From Benincasa hispida (taxonomy: Eukaryota; Streptophyta; Magnoliopsida; Cucurbitales; Cucurbitaceae), in NCBI RefSeq assembly GCF_009727055.1, contig NW_024064153.1, forward strand, positions 528,090 through 592,089: a DNA stretch of 64,000 bases, read 5' to 3'. The notes under the pieces are model-generated. The model saw nothing but the letters and a program-made list of their open reading frames with translations. It was not told the DNA's origin and did not search any database. Shown here piece by piece: positions 54,861-64,000 of this stretch. Position numbers and translations under genes: made by a program. How positions within the stretch are numbered: position 1 is the first letter of the stretch; each line of letters opens with the position of its first letter.

Positions 54861-55836
54861 AATTCACGGTTGGATTAATCTGACATATCAAAATCAAGCA
54901 AAATTACTTGTATTTTGATTCCAACCTTATCTTTTCGAGCTCCATCCACCCATACGTGTGCATAAATCTCGAAAAGGGACGTTTGTTGAATGAGAAATCC
55001 TCACAAATTTTCATGTCATTTACCAAATTAATGACAAGATTACAAAACATCAAATTTGGAACCAATTAAAGGTTGACGTGTGTCTCAAGTTGAAAATGAA
55101 GACATAAATTGGCAAATTCTGATGATGTTACGTGTTTTCATCATGATCGTTAAATTGAATAAAATTAATTTGGTTCAATTTGATATTATCATTTGGGAAG
55201 TCCAATTGAGTCCAAAAATAGGCTTAATTTAACCTAATGTCAAAGAAAGCCCAAATACAATTAGTCAGGTCCAAAGAGCCAAATCCATGCACCAACCAAG
55301 CCCAAGCCCATAAAACTCACCTGAAGACTAATATAGAATAGTTTCATTTGAAGGGGTCATAAATTTTAAAATCCAGAGAGCCTAGAAAGAATTCTCTACA
55401 ATCTTCTGACTCCTTGAGAATGAACCACTTCTTGAAGCTCAAATCTTGAGGCAAGCATTATTCCAAGACTTCAACTTCAAAAACATCACACGCTTCGTTT
55501 CCATACATCAAGCGTTTGCATTCAACTGAGAGAGAATTAAGTACTAAAGATCCAACCACATCCGCATCAAACCTACATCAACACAAGTACAACTCCACGA
55601 ACCATATTTCTCCGGAAGCCTCGTGCGAACAACTACTAATTAATTATTTGATGTGAAGGAGAATTATAATTCTCAAAATCAAGTAAAATTCCATAAAGTA
55701 TAAAAAGGGAAAATGTGATGGATCCTCATTATGCTTAATGGTTTATTTGGATAATCATTTCGGATATGAAAGTGACGAAAATAAGGTAATTCTAAAAACC
55801 CATTCTTATGATGAACTATAGGATGAATTTGAAAGC
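54861..55836. other. LTR- or leader-like DNA before a SIRE-like gag
   Basis: Non-coding. Contains CCAAGCCCAAGCCCATAAAA, then GGGGTCATAAATTTTAAAATCC and a C/A-rich part to 55630, then TATAAAAAGGGAAAATGTGATGG at 55699. It could be the U5/leader of the element whose gag follows; no primer site was found. Confidence 0.35.
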
Positions 55837-56367
55837 ATGCAATGTGATCTTGAAAAGGTTAGCTCAAGATATGTGAAGTTATCAAAGAAGTTTAAGACAT
55901 TATCTATTGACAATAAATCTTTGCTAGATGAAAATGCACGCTTGAAAAATAGAGTAACTAATATTTTGCATGATTATAAATTTTGTGATGATGAGAAAGG
56001 AGGTGCTTTGAATGATAGAATTAAGTTTCTTGAAAAAGAGAATGATGAACTTAAACTTTTATCATGTAAAATGAAAATTGGTTTGAATGATTTGAGGAAT
56101 GAAAATGAGAAATTTAATTCTTGTTCTTTAGAATTAAGTGGTGAAATTGTTATTCTAAAAAATAGAATTGTTGAGTTGGAAACCACCAATACTTCTTTAG
56201 AAAAAGAGAAAATTTCTATTGTTGATCAAATTAAATTTCTTGAGCATGATGTGTTTGATAGAAATGAACTTGTTAAAGCTTTAGAAGAAAAAGAGTCAAA
56301 TCTTATGAATAAGCGTGAATGTACTAGAGAAAGTATTAAAAACTTGACTGATGGTGCACAAAAATAA
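55837..56367 (+). pseudogene. SIRE-like Copia gag: coiled-coil part
   Basis: A 176-codon frame that is almost all heptad-like coiled coil, with repeated LEKENDELK, RIVELETTNTSLEKEK and QIKFLEHD stretches. This matches the coiled-coil region of gag in large Copia elements of the SIRE/Maximus group. The ATG is only the first in frame; the domain starts upstream of it (DELESMQCDLEK). It is followed after stops by the zinc knuckle part. Confidence 0.65.
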
Positions 56368-57060
56368 GATTAAATTGTTGAATTGGGTAGACCTTTGAAT
56401 GACAATAAGGGATCAGACTATGTGAATGAAAATTGTCCATTTACTTCTAAGAGTACTAGTTTTGTTAAAGTCACTCCTTATATGTCTTAAGATGCTTTAC
56501 CTACTATGCCTAAAGTTGAATTTAAATATGTGCCCAAGCATGAAAAATCTAAAAATATTAATGGAAGACGAAAATTTGTACCTAGGCTAGATCAAAATAT
56601 GTTCCTAATGTCAAATTTGTGAATGAGGATGAAAAGGCTAGAGATTTGCAAGAAAAGGTTTATGCTTAAACATGTTTACGGGAAATCTAAATATGCATAA
56701 TATTAAATTTGTGGCTGGACATGAAAATATTAAAAACGTGCATAGACAATCAAATTTTGTGCCTATATGTCATTATTGTGGAGTTAGAAGGCATATTACA
56801 CTAAATTGCTTTAAATTAAAAAATACTCCTAAAAACTATATCTTGAATAGAAATAGGTACCAAAATCAATTGTGAACAATAAAATTTTGCCTAATGTTAC
56901 TTGTTACTTTTGGCAAAATTGGTCATACATATCATACTTGTTATTTGTCAAAACTGAATGATAGTAATTGTGGAACTAATTTGAAATTGGTTCCAAGGTC
57001 CTTGCTCACTAACGATGGAGGACCCAAGAGATGGGTACCAAAATTCTTTGGTTGAGCTTT
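56368..57060 (+). pseudogene. SIRE-like Copia gag: zinc-knuckle part
   Basis: Frames in turn: VKVTPYMS-stop, EFKYVPKHEKSKNINGRRKF, and 56672-56875 with CHYCGVRRHITLNCFKLKN (CX2CX4HX4C). A second, frameshifted knuckle follows near 56905 (KIGHTYHTCYLSKLN). It ends GGPKRWVPKFFG-stop, the WVPK segment that precedes the protease in SIRE-type elements. Nothing further of pol was seen. Confidence 0.72.
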
Positions 57061-58555
57061 ATAATTTGTAGGTGCGATTCAAGAAGCAATTGTTAGCTTA
57101 GATTTCAAATGAGAAATTAATTCAAATTTGAGCAACTTAAAGCTTGCTTGAATCTAACAAAGGAAATTGTTTATTTGGTAACTTTATATGTTTTATTGAA
57201 TTGTTGAGATGAGTTTTTATGAAAATATATTTCTTGAATGAGTGTGGAATGTTTGAATTTGACTTATTGAATTGATCTTTGGACTTAATGTCATGAGATT
57301 CTTTGTACATCTATTTATTTGGCATTTGTCCGTCTTGCTTAATAATTGGCTTTTTGGTCAATTAGATGATTGTTCTATCGTTATATTTTCTTGAAAAGTT
57401 TTGAGTAAAAGGATATCGAGTCTTGCAAAAAAAAATGTTATTGTTTTGATGGTTAAGATATACTTTGTTCTTTTGGATGAAATTCATTAGAGTTTATTAA
57501 ATATCTTTGGGGGCATGAGTTAAGCATTTTTTGTTGAATGAAATCATTTTGAATTATTGTTGGTCTTATGTTGAAAAGGATGTTATTTGTAATGTTGTTT
57601 GGAAGAGTTGTTAAATTTTTTTTCATAGGAGCAGTATTTATGGAATTGTTTTATATTATGAAAATACTTTTAAGTTTTTGTTCAAAATTGGTATAAATTT
57701 ATTTGTTATGCTACTGTGCTTATATTCGATCGATAATGTTTCTGTCTCTAGGTGGCATTGAATTGGTTAATGTTTCCTTGCTTTTATTTGGTATCATTAT
57801 TTAATTTTCAACAATTGGTGATAATCTTATAATATTTGATATCTTGATATCTCAATTGCTTGGTTTTTACTTGAATGATTTTATCTCTTTATTTATTATT
57901 GATATTTCTCATTAAAAGGAGAATACTTGTTTTCTTGGAGAGTTATACACTTTTTTACAAATTTAGTGTTTGAATGATATTAATTCCCGTAGTCCTTTAA
58001 TGACGTGTACCTCTCTTATATATACATATTGTTTTAGGGGGAGTAATTGTCTTTGGAATATAAATTTATTTTGAAATTTTAGTTAATATTTCTATACTAA
58101 GTTCAATTATGTGCTAAATATTTTTTTGTCCCTTATTACGGGGGAGTGTTTAATTGATTTCAAAAGATAGATAACTTTATGAAATTAGTCTTAAATAGAA
58201 TTAGTCTAAACTTGATTCATTCTTTATAAGATGCTTCTTGAATTTATAATGTTTTTTGTTATATTTTTTTTGAAGGCATATTCATAAGGGAAGAACTATA
58301 TGAAGTATATGTGTTTATGCATTTAGAAGAAACATTCATATCTTTATATTATTTTTATTGTCCTTTCTTTATTGATTCCAAAAAGTTGAGAGATAATAAG
58401 AAAAAAGAAAAGTTATTATTAATGAAATATTCATTGTTACCAAGTAATTGAAATTATATATGTATGTTGATTGTGATTCAAGTTCATATTTTCTACCATA
58501 CGCCTCTTTGGATTTCATTTTTCTTGAGAGTTTCTCATCATAAAAAAATGAGGAG
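57061..58555. other. AT-rich non-coding region
   Basis: No gene or clear repeat. GGGGGAGTAATTG (58038) and ACGGGGGAGTG (58139) are purine-rich words like the polypurine tracts of retroelements. Could be the 3' untranslated part of the SIRE-like element with pol deleted. Confidence 0.35.
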
Positions 58556-58557
58556 AT

Positions 58558-59560
58558 TGTTGGATTTTGACCTTTAATCTTAAATTAATTAATTTTAGTT
58601 AATTAATTCATTAATATTTTGTTGATAATAACTGCTCTTATTCACTAATAATTTGAGTGTTTTGAAGTGTTCATTGGTTATAGCTTGGAACAATGGTTCC
58701 AACACAATTTGAATCATTCAAATTAGAGTTCAAACAAAGAAGATATGGTCGAAATAAGCTTAATGAAAAAATCTCAAGCCGATGACATGACAAATTTTTT
58801 CATCAAAGTGGACCACTAATTTTTGGATTGGTTTAAAAAAATGGTTTAAAAAATGAATTTAATATTATTTTATATTTGTGTCTAACGGTTAGTTTTGGAC
58901 ACATGACGGGTTTTTGTTTTTTGTTGGATTTTTAAAAAGAATATGAACTTAATATTATTTTTTGTTTGTGTCTAGTAGCTAGTTGATTCAAAAAGAAAAA
59001 ATCTCCACTATTGATTTTTCTTTTTCAAGTTCTAAAAGCTCGAGATTGAATTTCGTTTTCACCACTTCCCTCTTTTTTTAAACTCTTCATCTTCTTCAAA
59101 ATTAAAACGGTAATTACATATTTTTATAATCTTTAAAGCCACCATTGTTATTATTCCTAAGCTCTTAATTTTTTTTTCTTTTCATCTTATTCTTGAGAGG
59201 TTTATTATATTATGAGGATTCAAATTTGTAAATCTACTCTTTAAGAGAGTTGTTCTCATCTTGTTTTTCATTTCTAAATCCTAATGTAAAGTGTTACTCT
59301 TGAACCCATAACAAGAGTGTTGTAACGATTTGATCCTCAACCTGGAAAGAATCGAATTTTTTCCTGCACCTGAAAAAGGAACGTCGAAGCACTTCGACTC
59401 TAAGTCGTGAAAAGAATCAAATTCATAGTTCATACCCAATAGGAGTTTGCAAAGTGTTGTTGTGTGGGAAGTAATGTTGTGTTGAACCACTATAAAATTT
59501 ACAATGTCAATTTCTCTATCCATCTCCTATTTAATTTTGCAAATAATTTGTTAATATATC
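58558..59560 (+). mobile_element. candidate 3' LTR of the SIRE-like element
   Basis: AAAAATGAGGAGAT is a polypurine tract directly before TGTTGGATTTTGACC, a plausible LTR start. The end is uncertain; it may lie near 59560. No matching 5' LTR was found to the left of the gag, so this is tentative. Confidence 0.4.
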
Positions 59561-60871
59561 TGAAGACATAAAATTAATTACTACAATTTGTTCTTGAATT
59601 TGTTTATGTCAAATTATTATTCTTTTTTTAGTGAACTTATTTGCATAAAATCAAATTACTAGGTTTCAAAAAAAAAATATTAGTTTCTCAATTGTGTCCA
59701 CTTAGTAAAAAAATTTCATTAATTTTTAATAAATTCGATTCACCTTTTTAAGATTGTCATACCGATCCTACATATGGATACATGACTGCACAAATTCCCA
59801 CGAGAATGTCTTACTCACACGTTCTGTCCTCACAACGAAATCCATGACTTCTTTCTTTCTTCAGCAGCACAAGAGCCCTCAACACTCAAATGATTTTTCT
59901 TTTTTTATTCATAATGATAACTCACCTCCACCAAAATAGCCAATGAAAAATCATACTTATGGGTTAAAAGCATAAAGGAAATGAGAATGGGCCTTGATTG
60001 GGCTCCAATTTTTTCGAGAGAAATTGTGTTGATGTGTCAAAACACAATATCCAATTGAAAATATAGTTTTTTTTTTTTTTTTTATGATTTATGACCAAAA
60101 TATGATGCGTAGATCATCTGCAAGACATAATTTTTCAATTCTATCCAAACCTCCCATATATGGATTAGGGATATTTTTTCTCATTTTTAGAAAATCCACG
60201 ATAACAAATAAAAAAAAGTCTCATGATTTTAGGAAAACCTACGACAATTTAAAACTAAGATTTATTGGAATTTGATTTTAGATTTAATTAAATTAAGATT
60301 ACAGTGTTGATTTTTTCCTACTTCTTCACGACAGTTTAGACGTCGATTAAGGGATTATTAACAAGCACCATAACAACAGGATTGACAACGAACAATCCTA
60401 CTGCCCGAGGATTTTGATCAACACACAAGAAAAGAAAAAAAAAAACTTATTCCCTTTAGCATCAAAAAATTGGAAACATGATATGGTGTGAATTTTTAAC
60501 AACAATTGAAAACAAAAATATAGTATGGATATTAACAAGCAACACATAACACAACAGCAAAAAAAAAATCATCTTCCTTTTTGTCAGTGGGTTTTATTTT
60601 GTTTTAACTCTAGATATTTCATTATGTACTCTAATCGACATTCATAGATATTTGATTAATTAATGTTTTTGTTTTTTTCATTTCTCAGTTACAGTATACT
60701 TGTTTTTATAAGCAACATAAATACAACGTAAATATTACAATTTTCGCATAGCTTTATACTAACTTTAACTTTCATTTCCAATATATATGTATATTTTTAC
60801 TATATGGTATTTTCAATTGACGTATTTAATACATATTATTTGCATTATTTGAGTGATTCAATCTGAGTAGA
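59561..60871. other. AT-rich non-coding region
   Basis: Low-complexity DNA with A/T runs (60065-60083, 60432-60443) and no convincing open frame on either strand. Confidence 0.4.
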
Positions 60872-62164
60872 TGTAACGACCCTACTTTCCTACTTATTTC
60901 TAGGATGCTACTTCATGCATGCATACGCTTAACCATATAATTCCTTTATTTTTTTTAAACAAACAAATAAAATGGTCGAAATTTTATTTAATAATGCTTA
61001 AATGAGCAAAGCTAAGAAAACATAAATAAATAATAATAAATAAACTAAAATAAAAATTTATCGTTCGGGGTAACCCTAACCCAACTTTAAAATGAAAAAC
61101 AATTAAATAGTCAAATAATAAAATTAATGAATATTGCATGAGAGCTTAAATCGTCTAACTCCTAAACCAGACTCCAAAACATGACACTAAGTGCAGAAGG
61201 AGTAAGTCGACCTAATGGCCAAGTCATAAATCTCTCTTGTCATGCGTCGGTCTATCGTTACCCCTACCTGAAAAATAGAAAAAGAAAAGAGTGAGTATAA
61301 AAGTATACTCAGTAAGCGGCCCACTACTGGGCCCACTCAGTGATCTATTAGTATTTCCATTGGACCAAAGTGCACAAGGGCATCATAGGCATAGGCATAA
61401 GTGGCGAACCCAAATGCACGCTTTCATAAGTAGTGACACCAAAGGTCACAGGCATAAACATAAGTGGTGGTCCCAAAAAGGACACCGTACATAAGCATAG
61501 GGTGTGGGCCCGAAGGCTCACAACATGCGATGTGCATAGCCCAGTGACAACACTAACAGTCACTAAAATCTCAAATGGACATAAGCATGCAATCAAGGCC
61601 ATGAATCAGCATCAAACTTTATCACAGTTGCCCATACATCAAACTTCAGCACAGTCCTATACATCAAACTTTAGCACATTTTACTCATACATAAAGTGAC
61701 ATAAGAATTTTCCTTTTGACCAGCAGGCTTATCAAGATCTTAGGGCAATACCGGCAGTAAACCACTTACCTTGGGATAACGAACTGTCCCAAAACAAACC
61801 CTTACTCCGCTTGGAAACTTCCTTCACCACCACATGTTCCTGAAATCAACCACAAATTCCATGGGTGAAGATTAGCTTAGGCCCAAGACTTCCAAATGAC
61901 AATGGGCTGCCAAAAAGGGAACTGAAGCTTACCCCAACAGACAGATCGGATGAAACCACTGCGATCCGACGATAACTAGAACCGGTCACGCCAAGACTGA
62001 CGAATAGCGCTTGGGTTTAGACCAGCGGCTGGCGGACGGAGAGCACAGTGCGACAGGGAGAGAGAGAGAGAGAGACGCAACTCCGAATCGTGACTTCGGC
62101 TGTTCGATTGTCATTTCGGGTCGACAGATTGGTGAGAGCACAGCAAGATCGCGACTCCGGGTCG
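60872..62164 (-). mobile_element. 3' LTR of a Ty3/gypsy (Tekay/Del-like) element, minus strand
   Basis: Left edge TGTAACGACCCTAC is the inverted LTR end. Shares block order with 46261-47868: ATGCATGCATACGC, CATGCGTCGGTCTATCG, and GAGTATAAAAGTATACTCAGTA. Contains GA-rich repeat (GAGAGAGAGAGAGAGAGA) near 62058 and enters the assembly gap at 62165, so the other end is missing. The integrase further right has the same orientation. Confidence 0.75.
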
Positions 62165-62389
62165 NNNNNNNNNNNNNNNNNNNNNNNNNNNNNNNNNNNN
62201 NNNNNNNNNNNNNNNNNNNNNNNNNNNNNNNNNNNNNNNNNNNNNNNNNNNNNNNNNNNNNNNNNNNNNNNNNNNNNNNNNNNNNNNNNNNNNNNNNNNN
62301 NNNNNNNNNNNNNNNNNNNNNNNNNNNNNNNNNNNNNNNNNNNNNNNNNNNNNNNNNNNNNNNNNNNNNNNNNNNNNNNNNNNNNNNNN
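62165..62389. other. assembly gap (225 N)
   Basis: Run of N. Any translation across it is meaningless. The 91 bases to its right (62390-62480) are identical to 63591-63681. Confidence 1.
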
Positions 62390-62900
62390 AAAACTGGAAG
62401 TGAAACAAGGGTCCCTGTTGGACACAATTGATACTGGCACACCATGCAATCTTATTATCTCCTTCATATATAGCTAAGCACACTTACTCACCACGTACGT
62501 GCGCTTTCCTGGAATAAAATGTGCCACTTTTGTGAGTCTGTCTATCACAACCCAAATCACTGAGAAACCTTTCGCTGTCTTGGGAAAACCCGTAATAAAA
62601 TCCATAGCCACGCTCTCCCATTTTCATTATGGCATATCCAATGGATGTAGCAAGCCTGCTATCTTCTGCCTCGGGGCCTTCACCTACTGACAGACTAAAC
62701 ATATGTTGACATAGTCAGCTATTTCCCTTTTCATATTGGGCCACCAGTAATACCGCTTCACATCTTGGTATATTTTGGCCATCATCTGCTGGGACGCACA
62801 ACCGTCCCTGATACAAAAGATCCTTGTCCACCGACACAGAAAATTCACTTGCCTGGCCCGACCCTACCTGACAACATTTCTGAACCAGATCCGGATCACC
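62390..62900 (-). pseudogene. Ty3/gypsy integrase: zinc-binding and first half of core
   Basis: Minus strand from about 62900 down: [33 protein letters not shown], then in another frame [18 protein letters not shown] with CLVCQ (zinc-binding end). Next [20 protein letters not shown] and [20 protein letters not shown] (first catalytic Asp) and LYMKEIIRLHGVPVSIVSNR (second Asp). The sequence stops at the gap. Frames and residues match Tekay/Del-type chromoviruses. Confidence 0.85.
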
Positions 62901-62901
62901 T

Positions 62902-62933
62902 TTTATACACATCTAGATGTGTATAAGAGACAG
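62902..62933. other. Nextera junction adaptor, third copy (one arm degraded)
   Basis: AGATGTGTATAAGAGACAG is intact at 62915-62933; the other arm reads TTTATACACATCT, with its first bases changed. The integrase frame to the right reads into it as CLLYTSRCV, a familiar adaptor translation. Confidence 0.95.
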
Positions 62934-63681
62934 GGCTCAAAGTCCACCACATGAGACGGGTCCGTTAAATACTTCCTCAGCATGGAGACATGAAAGACAT
63001 TATGGACCACGGAGAGAGACGGTGGCAAGGCCAAACGGTAAGCCACAGGGCTGACTTGCTCCAAGATCTCGAATGGCCCTACAAAATGCGACCTTAGCTT
63101 ACCCTTCTTCCTGAATCTTAGGACACCCTTCATTGGCGCTACTTTCAGGAACACTTTGTCACCTGCCTCGAACTCTAGATCTTTACGCCTAACATCTGCG
63201 TAACTTTTCTGTCTACTTTGCGTTGCTAGCATTCTAGCCCTGATCTTCTGCATGGCTTCATTCGTCAACTCCACTAACTCAGTTCCTACCAGTTTTCTCT
63301 CCCCAATCTCACCCCAGTAAACAGGAGACCTGCAACTTCTATCGTAAAGCGCGCAAAAGCACGCAACCTCTGCCGTAAGGCGGCATGCCAATGGTAGTCT
63401 GATAGCTATTATTATAAGTAAAATCTGCCAAATGCAAGTGGGAGTTCCAACCCCCTAAGAATTTCAACGCACAAGCACGCAACATGTCCTCCAACGTCTG
63501 ATTTAAACGTTCTATTTGCCCATTAGTTTGGGGGTGAAAAGTTGTACTAAAGTTCAACCGCGACCCTAAAGCTGCCTGAAGGCTTTTCCAAAAACTGGAA
63601 GTGAAACAAGGGTCCCTGTTGGACACAATTGATACTGGCACACCATGCAATCTTATTATCTCCTTCATATATAGCTAAGCA
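62934..63681 (-). pseudogene. Ty3/gypsy integrase: second half of core and C-terminus
   Basis: Minus strand from 63681: LYMKEIIRLHGVPVSIVSNR (second Asp), FHPQTNGQIERLNQTLEDML (catalytic Glu), LADFTYNNSYQTTIGMPPY, then after a frameshift RSCRSPVYWGEIGERK, QKSYADVRRKDLEFEAGDKV, GKLRSHFVGPFEILEQVSPV and VHNVFHVSMLRKYLTDPSHV. The end would lead to a chromodomain, but it is cut by the adaptor at 62933. Homology to Tekay/Del-type elements is strong. Confidence 0.9.
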
Positions 63682-63990
63682 AGAGAGAGATAAGTAGCAG
63701 ATAGGTAGGCCTCCAGATCTGTCAGGAAAAGACACCACCAGTGGCATCCTAATTCCAAAGTTCGATGAGTCGGGTATTCTCGCCTCATGGACATATCTTG
63801 ATACAGTGTTACCAAGGCGGCAGAGAGCATAAGGCGACCACACATACCCTGTTGATAAGCCATGTAACCCAAACCCTTTCTTAGGGAAGCATCCTGTAGA
63901 TACTCTCAAAAATTCTTCCGAGACCGTCTGGTACTCAGGTAAGACCGGTGCTGAAAACCATCAATCTTGCTTGAGTCTGGAAAAAAACGT
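63682..63990 (-). pseudogene. Ty3/gypsy RNase H fragment, frameshifted
   Basis: Read across frames on the minus strand: DASLRKGLGYMAYQQG then EYPTHRTLELGCHWWCLF, degenerate versions of the RNase H segment with D-A-S and Y-P-T-H-D-L-E-L. It is joined at 63681 directly to the middle of the integrase core, without the integrase zinc-binding part. Confidence 0.7.
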
Positions 63991-64000
63991 CTCTACAACT

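Noticed and set aside
59281..59523. Minus-strand 80-codon frame resembling a retroviral-type zinc or aspartate motif
   Set aside because: No family motif holds up, and it lies in the candidate LTR.
61986..62483. Long frames on both strands across the N run
   Set aside because: Most of their length is N; the translation is meaningless.

Overview
The window is eukaryotic, plant nuclear DNA: AT-rich, spliced genes with GT-AG introns, and dense LTR retrotransposons primed by initiator tRNA-Met (TGGTATCAGAGC-type sites). The repeat types seen (fold-back elements rich in GATAGAC/TCTATCA, a Mutator-like element carrying a Ulp1-like protease, LTRs starting TGTAACGACCC) suggest a eudicot, possibly a cucurbit. 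That lineage call is recollection of repeat families, not proof.

Layout. (1) 1-4.8 kb: the 3' end of a plus-strand host gene I cannot name. Its last intron holds a dead LINE and a small LTR-element remnant. (2) 4.9-9.2 kb: AT-rich intergenic DNA with short fold-back repeats. (3) 9.3-13.0 kb: the one complete host gene, the 20S proteasome beta-2 (trypsin-like) subunit, minus strand, 8 coding exons, 273 codons, all catalytic residues present; intron 1 holds a LINE fragment. (4) 13.4-36 kb: a nested pile of long (about 2 kb) Copia-type LTRs in both orientations with decayed gag-pol pieces, two solo LTRs with target-site duplications, and a head-to-head inverted repeat of reverse transcriptase. 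(5) 36-48.4 kb: three or four more broken Copia elements, one split by a solo LTR of a different family, one cut by a Ty3/gypsy-type LTR. (6) 48.47-53.67 kb: a complete 5.2-kb Mutator-like element with about 125-bp terminal inverted repeats and a perfect 9-bp target duplication, carrying a DUF1985 + Ulp1-type (C48) protease gene that is broken upstream but keeps its catalytic tetrad. (7) 53.7-60.8 kb: AT-rich DNA with a SIRE-like gag remnant. (8) 60.9-64 kb: a minus-strand Ty3/gypsy (Tekay/Del-like) LTR and integrase pieces around an assembly gap.

Assembly warning: the Nextera (Tn5) mosaic-end junction adaptor occurs at 47265-47302 and 47466-47503, and in degraded form at about 62902-62933. 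The DNA between the first two is a foreign mate-pair fragment, and the integrase domains near 62.4-63.7 kb are duplicated and out of order. Sequence joins at these places should not be read as biology.

No operon, CRISPR, rRNA or tRNA gene was seen. The genes do not form a pathway; apart from the proteasome gene and the partial gene at the left edge, the window is a layered record of transposon insertions and decay.
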